DNA from: Chitinophaga pinensis
Lineage (GTDB): Bacteria; Bacteroidota; Bacteroidia; 2-12-FULL-35-15
Assembly: GCA_945885475.1 (NCBI GenBank)
Contig: CAMCYR010000005.1
Location: 44,909 to 108,908 of the forward strand
Length of the DNA stretch: 64,000 nt
Direction of reading: 5' to 3'
The translations under genes and the position numbers were made by a program. The notes below the pieces were generated by a model. It saw nothing but the letters and a program-made list of their open reading frames with translations. It was not told where the DNA came from and did not search any database. Shown one piece after another: positions 8,401 through 16,900 of this stretch; within the stretch, counting starts at the first letter, position 1, and the number at the start of each line of letters is the position of its first letter.

Positions 8401-9507
8401 TTCTTCTCTTGAATACTCAGAAATTTCGCAGAAAAAATCATTAACAAAAATGATGTTTCCATCGGCATCTGCTTCGGAAACAATGGCTGTTTTATTTAAA
8501 ACTTCAACTTGCTGATTTAAGTTAAGCGTCAGTTTGCCTAAATCAATCCTTTGTTGTTTTAATTCAGTGATATCGTAACCAATTTTAATTATTTTGTAAA
8601 CCTTACCATTTTGATCAAATACAGGATTGTAGCTTGCTTGCAACCAAACAACTTTATTATCTTTTGAAGTTCTACAAAATTCACCAGATTCGTTATTACC
8701 TTTATTTAAACTTTCCCAAAAACTTTTGTATTCTGCATCGTAATCAATATTTTTGGGTACTAATAGTTTGTGGTGTTTACCAATAATTTCTTCGCTATTA
8801 AATCCCATTATTTTTAAGAACAAGTCGTTTGCCTTTTGCACAATACCTTTTGTATCAAATTCAATAACTAAAGTAGCTTTGTTAATGGCTGTAATTTGAT
8901 TTTGTAATTCTTGTTCTTTGCGATCTAATTCAACTACTAATTTTTCTAATTCAGTTTTAGCTAAAATAGTATTTATATATATGGCGATAGATTCGGTAAC
9001 TTCATCTAAAAACCGAAGTTCAACCGCCGTAAATGAATTTAGTTTGCCAATTTCGGCAAGCCCTACCATTTTATTAGAAACAAATAAGGGGATAATTACT
9101 AATGATGCAGCTTTTGCAGAACCTAAAGAAGTGGAAACTTTAAAATAATCTTTATCAACATCATTTAAAACAACTACTTTTTTTTGCGTTAATGCTTGGC
9201 CAATAAATGAATTATCTTTTTCAACCAATGCAGGCACTTGCCCCGTAGTTCCTGATGAATGAACCAATGATAAGGTACTTTCAGATTTTGAAATATAAAA
9301 CGTTCCAAGCTGACTACCCAAAAAATCGGAGAAAAAAGAAAGGATTTCATTACCGATAACATCTATATTTTTCTCACCTCTTAAAATATCATTCAGGCGT
9401 TCTTTGCCATTTTGCATCCAGCTATTTTCGTTGTGTTGCTCTGTTAAATGAGCCAAATTTTCATGCATTTCATGAATGGCCTTTCCTACTGAATTTGTTT
9501 TTGACAT
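5491..9507 (-). CDS. Soluble hybrid sensor histidine kinase (GAF-PAS3-HisKA-HATPase-REC3)
   Basis: About 1338 residues from the ATG at 9507; a Met six codons upstream is also possible. The order is a GAF domain (residues ~45-185), three PAS/PAC domains (~205-580), a Glu/Gln-rich coiled coil (~590-675), HisKA with the phosphorylatable His in NMSHELRTPLN, HATPase_c (DTGIGIP, GGTGLGLSIS), receiver 1 (LIVEDD, LDLHLP, SKPF), a degenerate receiver 2 (IIIDIDS, no full acidic pair) and a C-terminal receiver 3 (LLVDDD, MDVMMP, ASKPID). No membrane segment is seen, so it senses in the cytoplasm. PAS2 and PAS3 are a recent tandem duplication. It heads the operon with the response regulator, CheR and the CheB fusion and may act in CheA's place; this is inferred from the arrangement. 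Confidence 0.9.
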   Translation of the reverse strand: MSKTNSVGKAIHEMHENLAHLTEQHNENSWMQNGKERLNDILRGEKNIDVIGNEILSFFSDFLGSQLGTFYISKSESTLSLVHSSGTTGQVPALVEKDNSFIGQALTQKKVVVLNDVDKDYFKVSTSLGSAKAASLVIIPLFVSNKMVGLAEIGKLNSFTAVELRFLDEVTESIAIYINTILAKTELEKLVVELDRKEQELQNQITAINKATLVIEFDTKGIVQKANDLFLKIMGFNSEEIIGKHHKLLVPKNIDYDAEYKSFWESLNKGNNESGEFCRTSKDNKVVWLQASYNPVFDQNGKVYKIIKIGYDITELKQQRIDLGKLTLNLNQQVEVLNKTAIVSEADADGNIIFVNDFFCEISEYSREELIGQNHRILKSGKQPNGIFVGMWKAISTGLMWQGEILNISKNGKYYWVQTTIMPFKNKDGKIEKYVALRFDITKQKESEALKKQLEVTTLNLNQQVGALNKAAIVSEADADGNITFVNDFFCTISEYSREELIGKNHRILKSGKQPDGLFKGMWKAISTGLMWQGEILNISKTGKYYWVETTILPFKNKDGKIEKYVAIRFDITKQKESEALKIQTELLLASQRELEESNTELEAQTQKLQASDEELRVQQEELMQSNKELEEKTKLVEEKNHAFNEKNNLLVAATTDLKRKADQLSLSSKYKSEFLANMSHELRTPLNSILLLSKLLKDNLEDNLSEDQIEYSAVINKAGNSLLELINDILDLSKIESGKMDVNAETLDVNKFAGDIQSLFNPIAKDKQIEFKVLVNADCPESMYTDKMRLDQVVKNLLSNAFKFSAKGKVDLTISYNLKQDMISFSVVDTGIGIPKDKQALVFEAFQQADGSTKRKYGGTGLGLSISKEIAHLLGGEITLESEVGVGSNFTIIIPANYSIEHLKKQTKKNSSTLNNAIAPDLSAENQAENAILVEDDRHDIKNGDKTILIVEDDILFVKIIQNSAKSRGYKVLIAVNGNEAVELAKKHIPLGIILDLHLPKKSGWEVLKELKDFAETKHIPVHITSSNDLDIKTIRESGAIDFTSKPFSEDNIQNVFRSLEEIASKKTGKIALFSDKKEHALAMTAFLKERQIEIISFIPDHEIDPSIWDNGFDSIIIDIDSRKSKIPNLLEKLTKVVPTTLMPVIVLSNTYLSTLDVKKINQFSDFFILKIVKTYSSIIEEMSLFLHYITKKDQTIKMRPAIISAKTLENKKILLVDDDAENRFSISKILEAQKAEVIHATNGKEAIDVWTKNHDIALILMDVMMPEMDGYEAIKKIRKLDNGKNIPIVSLTAKTQADEREKCINSGASDYASKPIDADLLISLIKIWILNSEKNK
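7738..8523 (-). repeat. Tandem duplication of a 393-base PAS-domain unit
   Basis: Two in-frame copies of a 131-residue unit (8131-8523 and 7738-8130) encode PAS2 and PAS3 of the hybrid kinase. Each begins with NLNQQV, contains SEADADGN and ISEYSREELIG, and ends near ITKQKESEAL. They are nearly identical in protein and strongly alike in DNA; the last few codons of the second copy diverge into the coiled coil. Confidence 0.85.
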
Positions 9508-9525
9508 GATGATGATGTTTAACAA

Positions 9526-9923
9526 TGTAAATCAAGTGTTAAAATACCAAAAAATAAGTTGTATTAAACAGCTATTATCCTAAATCTTTTTTTATAGTTG
9601 GTAATGAAGCTGTTAGACTTATTTTTTTAAGCCTATTGTCCCAAAATGGAGTGTAATTCCCAATTTGAGAATAAAATGATTTTGAAGAGTATTCTTTTAC
9701 CTTTAATTTCTTTGTATTTTTTTAGTAAATAGTAATCATTTTTATACGTTAATAAAATTAGGAGGCTATCCATATTTAAAAATTTATTTTCAGAAATGAG
9801 ATTATTCAATAAAGCTGTTATGTGATTGTTATTCGGTAAACAGATTTATAATTTGCTATTAGCGATTGAATTAGGTCTTCCATAAGTACTAGAAAAAGTA
9901 AATACGATTCTCTAATATTTTGA
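9526..9923. other. Intergenic region between divergent signalling operon and paaI
   Basis: About 400 AT-rich bases with no convincing coding frame. It must hold the promoter of the leftward kinase operon and that of the rightward paaI operon. No clear operator palindrome was seen, and no PaaR/PaaX-type regulator gene lies beside it. Confidence 0.5.
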
Positions 9924-9931
9924 TAACTTTG
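9924..9931 (+). promoter_or_regulatory. Possible -7 element upstream of paaI
   Basis: TAACTTTG matches the Bacteroidota -7 consensus TAnnTTTG and lies 19 bases before the paaI ATG. No TTG-type -33 element is found at the right spacing, so support is partial. Confidence 0.4.
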
Positions 9932-9950
9932 TAAAGCTGAATCTGTTGAT

Positions 9951-10373
9951 ATGGAAAATAATTTATTAGCAAAAAAGATAGTCGATAAAATGTTGGTTGA
10001 AGATAAGTTCAGCCAATGGTTAGGTATCGAAATGGTCTTGCTTGAACAAGGACGCTGTATTCTAAAAATGAAGATCCGAGATGAAATGGTGAATGGGTTT
10101 AAAATTGCTCATGGTGGAATTGCATTTTCGTTTGCAGACAGTGCGCTAGCATTTGCATCCAATGCGTATGGGCGCCTGAGTGTTGCGCTGGAGTGTTCGA
10201 TCTCATTTGCAATTGCTGTAAATATCAATGATGTGCTTATTTGTGAAGCAAGAGAATTGAGCCTTACAAATAAAACAGGAACCTATCACATTGAAATATC
10301 AAATCAGAAAAACGAAAAAGTTGCATTCTTCAAAGGAACCGTTTATCGGACCGGGAAAGAGTGGGAGGTATAA
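9951..10373 (+). CDS. paaI: PaaI hot-dog-fold acyl-CoA thioesterase
   Basis: A 140-residue single hot-dog thioesterase with the PaaI signature: Asn48-Gly49, then HGG (residues 54-56) and FADSA with Asp63 at the start of the long helix. PaaI hydrolyses aryl- and ring-hydroxylated phenylacetyl-CoA esters and is thought to recover trapped CoA when the pathway stalls. The length fits the family. It begins a second forward paa run, 22 bases ahead of paaJ. A -7-like element lies directly upstream. Confidence 0.9.
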   Translation: MENNLLAKKIVDKMLVEDKFSQWLGIEMVLLEQGRCILKMKIRDEMVNGFKIAHGGIAFSFADSALAFASNAYGRLSVALECSISFAIAVNINDVLICEARELSLTNKTGTYHIEISNQKNEKVAFFKGTVYRTGKEWEV

Positions 10374-10395
10374 ATAAAATTGAAATGTAGTAACC

Positions 10396-11604
10396 ATGAA
10401 AAAAGCATTTATCATTGACGGAGTGCGAACTCCGATAGGAAGTTTTGGTGGAACCTTATCTGCTATTCGTACGGATGATCTGGGAGCAATTGTTCTTAAA
10501 GAATTGATGAAGCGGAATCCGAAGATTGATTCAAAACAAATTTCTGATGTATTGATGGGATGTGCTAACCAAGCAGGTGAAGACAATCGTAACGTTGCTC
10601 GTATGTCCTTGCTCCTCGCCGGATTGCCTTTTCAGGTTCCCGGAGAAACAATTAATCGTTTGTGCGCATCTGGTTTATCTGCTTCTATGGCTGCCGCTAG
10701 GTATATTATGGTTGGTGAAGCTGAACTGATGATTGCTGGTGGCGTTGAAAATATGACCCGTGGTCCTTTAGTGATGTCAAAGGCTTCAGCTGCTTTTGGT
10801 CGTGATCAGCAATTATTTGATTCTAGTTTCGGTTGGAGATTTATTAATCCGAAAATGAAAGAAATATATGGCGTTGATGGGATGGGTGAAACGGCGGAAA
10901 ATCTTGCCGACAGAGATGGTATCAGCAGAGAAGATCAAGATAAATTTGCTTTGTGGAGCCAACAGAAAGCTGCAGCAGCGCAGGCGAAAGGCCGCTTTGC
11001 TAAAGAAATTGTTTCTGTTGAAATCCCGCAACGGAAAGGTGATCCAAAATTTTTTGATACAGATGAATTTATGCGCCCTGATACATCTCTTGAAGGTTTA
11101 TCGAAATTAAAAGGTGCTTTTAAAAAAGATGGAGGGACCGTTACTGCAGGAAATGCATCTGGATTAAATGATGGTGCTGCTGCAATTTTATTAGCTTCCG
11201 AAGATGCAATTAAAAAATATGATCTTTTTCCGAAAGCAAGAATTCTTGCTAGTGGTGTTGCAGGTGTTGAGCCACGCATTATGGGAATCGGACCGGTAGA
11301 AGCAACAAACATGGCTTTGAAACGTGCAGGATTAACAATGAAAGATATCGATATCATTGAGTTGAACGAGGCCTTCGCTGCTCAGGCATTAGCGTGCACA
11401 CGTGCCTTAGGGATTGCTGACAATGATTCAAGAATTAATCCGAATGGCGGAGCGATCGCACTTGGGCATCCATTAGGAATGAGCGGTGCACGGATTCTAA
11501 ATTCTGCTGCTATTGAATTGCAGGAACAAAATAAACGTTTTGCCTTGGTGACAATGTGTATTGGTGTTGGACAAGGTTATGCCGTGATTATTGAAAAGGC
11601 TTAA
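10396..11604 (+). CDS. paaJ: 3-oxoadipyl-CoA / 3-oxo-5,6-dehydrosuberyl-CoA thiolase
   Basis: A 402-residue thiolase of the PcaF/PaaJ group, matching the ~401 residues usual there. The nucleophile Cys90 lies in NRLCASG, the active-site His in GHPLGMSGA, and the second Cys in TMCIGVGQG; NEAFAAQAL is also present. PaaJ releases acetyl-CoA from 3-oxo-5,6-dehydrosuberyl-CoA and later from 3-oxoadipyl-CoA, so it acts twice in the route. It sits between paaI and paaY. A beta-ketoadipate-pathway PcaF is the main alternative, but the neighbours favour PaaJ. Confidence 0.92.
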   Translation: MKKAFIIDGVRTPIGSFGGTLSAIRTDDLGAIVLKELMKRNPKIDSKQISDVLMGCANQAGEDNRNVARMSLLLAGLPFQVPGETINRLCASGLSASMAAARYIMVGEAELMIAGGVENMTRGPLVMSKASAAFGRDQQLFDSSFGWRFINPKMKEIYGVDGMGETAENLADRDGISREDQDKFALWSQQKAAAAQAKGRFAKEIVSVEIPQRKGDPKFFDTDEFMRPDTSLEGLSKLKGAFKKDGGTVTAGNASGLNDGAAAILLASEDAIKKYDLFPKARILASGVAGVEPRIMGIGPVEATNMALKRAGLTMKDIDIIELNEAFAAQALACTRALGIADNDSRINPNGGAIALGHPLGMSGARILNSAAIELQEQNKRFALVTMCIGVGQGYAVIIEKA

Positions 11605-11642
11605 AATAAACGTTACGATTCTGCATCTTAATTGATATAAAT

Positions 11643-12239
11643 ATGGCAAACATCTTCGAATTCAATGGGTATAAACCTGTCATTCACGAAAGCGCATTCA
11701 TTCATCCGAATGCGACTGTAACCGGTAATGTAATTATTGGCAAACAGGTGTATATTGGTCCAGGTGCTGCTATCAGAGGTGATTGGGGACAAATAATTAT
11801 TGAAGACGGATGTAATGTTCAGGAGAATTGCACCATACATATGTTTCCAGGAACAACTGTTTTGTTGAAAGAAGCAGCACATATTGGTCATGGTGCAATT
11901 ATTCATGGTGGTACGATCGGTAAAAATGTTTTGGTTGGAATGAATGCTGTAGTGATGGATGATGTTATTATTGGTGATAATTGTATTGTGGGTGCATTGT
12001 GTTTTGTGCCAGCTAATACGGTGATTCCGGAAAGGAAAGTAATAGTAGGAAATCCTGCAAAAATTGTGAAAGATGTGAGTGACGAAATGATTGAATGGAA
12101 AACCCAGGGTACAAAATTATATCAGCAATTGCCTGCTGATTGTAAAGCAACATTGAAAGCATGTGAGCCATTGTCTGAAATTGAAGCTGACAGACCAAAG
12201 CAACAGGATATTTATAAAACCTGGAAAGAAACTAAATAA
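11643..12239 (+). CDS. paaY: PaaY-type hexapeptide-repeat protein
   Basis: A 198-residue left-handed beta-helix protein of the gamma-carbonic-anhydrase family. Repeats such as NATVTGNVIIGKQVYIG, and GHGAIIHGG with metal-type histidines, are visible, followed by a C-terminal helix. PaaY of other bacteria is a thioesterase for 2-hydroxycyclohepta-1,4,6-triene-1-formyl-CoA, a dead-end product of the phenylacetate route. The length matches PaaY. It follows paaJ by 38 bases on the same strand, which supports that role over a generic YrdA-type protein. Confidence 0.87.
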   Translation: MANIFEFNGYKPVIHESAFIHPNATVTGNVIIGKQVYIGPGAAIRGDWGQIIIEDGCNVQENCTIHMFPGTTVLLKEAAHIGHGAIIHGGTIGKNVLVGMNAVVMDDVIIGDNCIVGALCFVPANTVIPERKVIVGNPAKIVKDVSDEMIEWKTQGTKLYQQLPADCKATLKACEPLSEIEADRPKQQDIYKTWKETK

Positions 12240-12285
12240 TCTAGTATCGAATAAATTTTCCTAACCATAAAACAAGAACTTCCGA

Positions 12286-12729
12286 ATGAATTTACATTTA
12301 CATTTTATATTAGTTAATTCTGATTTCAATAAAGGTCTGGCTGATGATCTTTATGAAGGGGAAGAATCCGAAGATAATATCAAACACCTTTGGGAAGATG
12401 AATTTCAAGTATCGGAACCGGTAAAGGAATTCAAAATAAAAAATAATGCAATCTATACCCTTGCCGGATATTTCCCGGATGATACACCTTTTAGTTTCGA
12501 GATCTGGGATACGACAATTGTTGATTGTATCACTGAAGAAGGGAAAGCAATGCAGTTTGCCCTTTCGAAAAAGCTTTTAAAAAAGACAGAAAAAGTAGTG
12601 GATGAAAAAGCAAATGAAACACATCTGTATTTTTATCTGCGGGACGGTATTCCGATGGAAAATCCTATGAATGGTGTATATATTGTAAAAGCTGAATTTC
12701 CTAAAGAACTAAAAGTGAAGACTCAGTAA
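12286..12729 (+). CDS. Hypothetical protein of the paa cluster
   Basis: A 147-residue acidic, probably cytoplasmic protein with no signal peptide, membrane segment or motif I recognise. It mixes beta-strand-like stretches (FKIKNNAIYTLAGYF, THLYFYLRDGIP) with an acidic N-terminal part. It lies 46 bases after paaY and ahead of a hairpin repeat, so it is probably the last gene of that transcript. A role with the phenylacetate genes is inferred from position only. Confidence 0.6.
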   Translation: MNLHLHFILVNSDFNKGLADDLYEGEESEDNIKHLWEDEFQVSEPVKEFKIKNNAIYTLAGYFPDDTPFSFEIWDTTIVDCITEEGKAMQFALSKKLLKKTEKVVDEKANETHLYFYLRDGIPMENPMNGVYIVKAEFPKELKVKTQ

Positions 12730-12757
12730 GAAACTTTTTTTGTTTCTGCTCCAAGCG

Positions 12758-12815
12758 TTTCTCGACTTCGCTCGAAATGACATTGCGCTATATCATTTCG
12801 AGCGGAGTCGAGAAA
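12758..12815. repeat. Intergenic 23-bp inverted repeat
   Basis: The arms 12758-12780 and 12793-12815 match at 22 of 23 positions around a 12-base loop. The core resembles the tctcgact/cgctcgaaatga type of extragenic palindrome common in Bacteroidota chromosomes. It may act as a terminator-like structure after the preceding gene; there is no strong T-run. Confidence 0.75.
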
Positions 12816-12852
12816 GTGTGAGAGATTTGAGGTGAAAATTTATATAATAACT

Positions 12853-13308
12853 ATGGACAAACTAAATTTTTTAAAAACAGAATTTCCAAAATTACTTAGA
12901 ACATTGAACCCCGATGCGAAAGGTGAATGGGGCGTTTTGAATGGACAGCAAATGGTAGAGCACATGACGGAGTCGGTTAGTTTTGCTACCGGAAAAAATA
13001 GTCAAGCGTTGCATTCGCCAATTGAATATGTCGCTAAATACAAAGAGTTTGCAATGAGTGAAAAGGAGTTTAAGCCCAATACGAAAAATGCCTTGATGTC
13101 GGACACGCCTGTCCCTGTTAAGAATAATAAAATGGAAAGTGCAGTAATTGAATTAGAAAAAGAACTTGTAGCTTTTGTCGACTATTTTGATAAAAACAAA
13201 GGTGCCGTACTTACAAATTCTTTTTTCGGTGATCTTAATTTTGAAGAGTGGCTGCATTTACTTCATAAACATGCGGTACATCATTCGAAGCAATTCAGAC
13301 TTCTATAA
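12853..13308 (+). CDS. DinB-like four-helix protein (DUF1569 type)
   Basis: About 151 residues from the ATG at 12853, preferred to the in-frame GTG at 12832 because conserved-looking sequence starts at MDKLNF. The DinB/DUF1569 pattern of metal-type histidines is visible: NGQQMVEHM near the N-terminus and LHKHAVHHSKQF at the C-terminus, a likely three-His site. These small helical proteins occur beside phenylacetate and aromatic-degradation genes in Bacteroidota, but their substrate is not established. It follows the 12758-12815 hairpin and converges with the next gene, whose stop is adjacent. Confidence 0.7.
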   Translation: MDKLNFLKTEFPKLLRTLNPDAKGEWGVLNGQQMVEHMTESVSFATGKNSQALHSPIEYVAKYKEFAMSEKEFKPNTKNALMSDTPVPVKNNKMESAVIELEKELVAFVDYFDKNKGAVLTNSFFGDLNFEEWLHLLHKHAVHHSKQFRLL

Positions 13309-13872
13309 TTACCATTTATAACAAACAGCATAATTCGGCCTTGCCTTTTTTATTCTGGAGTGTTTGAGTTTTGCTCTATTCAGTTTTTTGTAAAATCCAA
13401 TTGTAGGTTTTTTCTTTTTTACGCTCGATCCAGCACCTCCCGAACCCATTGAGGGAAATTTGCTTTTAAAGAAGAAGTCACTATTTTCCGGATTTGATTC
13501 ATTCTCCTTATTAATAATTTGCTTAAAGCTATTGACATTTAACAAATGATGCTGACTGTTATTTTCTGACTGTTCCCAATTAGTCGTCTGCATAGCAAAT
13601 TGTCTCTGCTCATTGCCATTATTATCGTTCCGAATTCGTTGATATTCGTCATCGGCTAGTTTTTGTAATTTGTGGCAAGGACAATCTGGGTTTCTTGGAT
13701 CGTTGATATCGTAGTGTTGCTGTTGAACGTTTTGCCCAAAAGCAGTGCTGCTGAAAAGGAAAAATAAAATGAATAATCGCAGAGCAGCGAAAAAATTCGT
13801 TAATAAGGATTTTGGAGCGCTACTTTCTCTACTCATCTTTACAATCACGCTATACGCTCTGCGATTATTCAT
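13309..13872 (-). CDS. Small secreted protein, function unknown
   Basis: Up to 187 residues, with a hydrophobic signal segment (LRLFILFFLFSSTAFGQ), a mature part with DPRNPDCPCHKLQ, a low-complexity Asn/Gln region, a Gly/Ser patch and a very basic tail ending AVCYKW. I do not recognise the family; the paired cysteines suggest an exported protein. The start is uncertain: the ATG at 13872 gives a long N-region, and Met13 (13836) gives a more usual signal peptide. The ATG at 13872 lies inside one arm of a perfect 19-bp inverted repeat whose other arm codes part of the signal peptide. Confidence 0.55.
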   Translation of the reverse strand: MNNRRAYSVIVKMSRESSAPKSLLTNFFAALRLFILFFLFSSTAFGQNVQQQHYDINDPRNPDCPCHKLQKLADDEYQRIRNDNNGNEQRQFAMQTTNWEQSENNSQHHLLNVNSFKQIINKENESNPENSDFFFKSKFPSMGSGGAGSSVKKKKPTIGFYKKLNRAKLKHSRIKKARPNYAVCYKW

Positions 13873-13874
13873 TT
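13767..13874. repeat. Perfect 19-bp inverted repeat across a gene start
   Basis: Arms 13767-13785 and 13856-13874 are exact reverse complements with 70 bases between them. One arm holds the ATG of the leftward secreted-protein gene and the other its signal-peptide codons (ALRLFI). The interval is open in both orientations and in the same frame. Confidence 0.85.
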
Positions 13875-13971
13875 CTTTTTTGTATTAAACGATTGATATT
13901 TTATTATTTTTTTAATAAATTTTTGCATCCTCGTCCCGAGAACGATCGTGACGAAAGATGAAAAATCGAAA

Positions 13972-16900
13972 TTATATTGCAGCTTTCTTAATGGTTACTT
14001 TATCCATGCCGCTCCATGTTTTGAATTCATTTGTATAATATAGATACGCTGAGGAAGCCGGTGAATCGTATTCTCCAGGCATTTCTGCTTTGAGATCCAA
14101 GTTGATTTCTTTTACAGCTTTTGGCCCCATTCCTCGGTAGTATACTGCAATGTTGTTCCCAACGATTTCGTAATAGTCGAATACTTTTCTCTCTTGTAAT
14201 TCTTTCAACTGCCAAGGTTGAACTGTAAATCCTGCAGGAATTCCAATGATTGCCATTGTACTCGGTACTTCTTCATTTTTTTTGTTTGTAATTGTCGCAG
14301 TCATACGAACTGTTTCGCCAACACTTGCCGTTTTTGTTGCCAGTTTTGTTTTCAGATCTATAGCACATGTAGCATCACTCAAAGGAAGCGTAGTACTCCA
14401 GGATGCGGAAACGGAATAGGGTAGTGCTGTTTTAACTCCAATGTATTTTATTTTTACATCGTGCTTTCCTTCTCCTGTTATAAATTCTTCCATTCCATCA
14501 ATTACAATTGCTCCTTTTTCTCCTGCTTTGTACGATTTTTCTGCAACCTTTTTTCCATCAACATAAATCGCAACGGTTCCGTCTTCATTTGTTTTTTTGC
14601 TGAACTTCGCATACTCCGTTAATGCTTTCAAGGCAAGAATTGTTCCTTGTGTACTGCTGAAAACTCCTGAGCCATTTCTTGATCCGACAAGATATTGAAC
14701 AGCACTTTGTAAGGCGGTGACGTTTTTGCCCTGTGTTTTTAATAGTGCAAGAATACTTAAAGATGTTGTTTCGATTGTCAACGATTTTCCTTGTGAATAG
14801 GTAATAGAGTGTGTTGATCCGGTCCAGCTGCCATCTTTATCTTGTTTGGCAGTGAGTGCATCCATGGCTTCATTTCCTTTGTCTGTTTCCTTTAATTTAA
14901 AAGCGGTATTTGCCATCATCGCAAGCATATATGGATCTTTTGTTTCCATTGCCGTTTTGTACGATACTTCAAATTCTTTTTTAATATCGCTGATTCCTGC
15001 TTCTGCTAAGGCGTAAACGGTATAGGCGTTTAAAATAGTGTTGCTGATCCTTCCGAAATCATGGTAGGCATGCGCTTCTCTCTGAAATCCACCATTGCCA
15101 TCCTTGTGACTCATTAACCATTCAGTGGTCCGGTCAATCATTTTTTGATCCACATCAGCACCTGCATTTTTCATGTCTGTGAATTCCATGATACCATAAG
15201 CTGTTAATCCTTCATGTGCAGGTGATGCTCCGAACCATTCGTATCCTTTGTCTTTTGCTTCGAATGTGGTTAATCGTTTGTAACCCCTATTCAATAAATC
15301 ACTGGCATAAGAAATAGTTTTAGAATCTTTGCTATCTGTTGATTTTAAATAATCCAACACCATAGCATTGGGATATGCGGTACAAGATGTTTGTTCAAAA
15401 CATCCGTAAGGCTCTGAAAGTATACCTTCCACTCCTTTCATCAGATCATTTACAACATTTGGAAATGCAGTGAAAGTCATTTTTACCGAACCACTCACCA
15501 CTTTATTCATATTGAACGAAAAATCTTTTTCCATCTCTTGGCCTGAAAAGCTTGCGTTCACGGGGAATCCTTTCGGAGCAATTTTTATTTTTTGTGTAAA
15601 GGCATCTCCTAATCCACATGCACGGAATGAGATTGTAAATTCTCCGTAACCAATTTTATCTAAAACGGTATAGTCCAGATAAATGGTTTTTGCTTTTCCC
15701 GGCATAATGATCTGTGCTGTTGGTACAATAACTGTCGCTTTTAATCCTTCAGGAGAAATGATTGTTAATGCTCCTCCTAATGGTTTGTCGGTATTATTTT
15801 TTAAAGTAAGCGGAATAGAAACGTGATCTTCTGTTGCAACTTCAACGGGGATCTTCGTAGTCATTGCAAAAGGTAGCTGCGTGAAAAAGTTTTTTTCTGT
15901 TCTTCCAATCGTTCCGTCTGATGCAATGCCTTCAACTGTTGTTCGGAAGGAAGTGATGTCATCCGAAGCATAAAATTCAACTGTTTTTATTCCCGATTTA
16001 TCAATTTCAATGTTGGGATTCCAATAAATAGTATTTCTGAAATCGCTTCGTGTCTCTACTGTTTCTTCTTTGTCGTAAATTGGTGCAGCAAACTGACGGG
16101 CACGATAATACGTCATTGTGTTTTGCTGTTGTACTGGTTTTTTTGGTGCTTCCGCCATTCTAAATCTTCCTACACGATTATCCGCTGCCTTCCCTTGAAC
16201 AATTTCTGCGAAACTTTGAATGTTCTCTCTTTCTATATTTTCATGTTTCGGACGGTCTTTTTTATTTGCTCCCTCGGCTTCGTTTTCCTTTTTACCTTTC
16301 TTTGACTTCTTCTCAATTGCGTTTACAAATTTCAGCGGTGAATTTTCTGCCATTTCCAATCTAATGTGCTCTCCCGCAGCTTCCATTGGCGCTTGATTTT
16401 GAATCACAACCATATCGGCCATATCGGCATCCTTGGTTATGGATGTAGATGATAGTTGAATATTGGCTATACGTCTTTGATAATTACTGTCGTACAGATA
16501 CATTACAATTCCCTGATCATAATTTTGTATGTATTGTGATTGAGGTGAATAGCCAGATGCACTATACGATAATGTTACAGGATTAGAAAGATCTAACTTA
16601 TTGAAAATGAATTTTCCATTTTCATCTGTTTCATATTCTCCTCCATTGTTGATCTTGATTTTTGCATTTGTTATAATCTTACCTGTAGAGGCATCAAGAA
16701 CGGTACCTGCAATAATCGCTCTTTCACTTAAAAATGTAGCTGATTGTAGATTTTCATTCATTAGTTTTTCCCAGGTAAATCTTCTCCAACCAGCTGTCAA
16801 TAATAGGTTATCCAATGCTTTATCTGCTTTTGCTTCTTTTGAATTGAAATAAAATGCAGGCTCATCCACTTTTTCTTTAATATCTTGTTGAAGTAAAAGT

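Noticed and set aside
2482..9507. Flagellar or pilus chemotaxis operon
   Set aside because: No CheA, CheW, MCP, motor or pilus gene is present in the window, so a motility role is not supported.
10935..11357. Minus-strand 140-codon frame inside paaJ
   Set aside because: Antisense of a thiolase with all catalytic motifs; no independent evidence.
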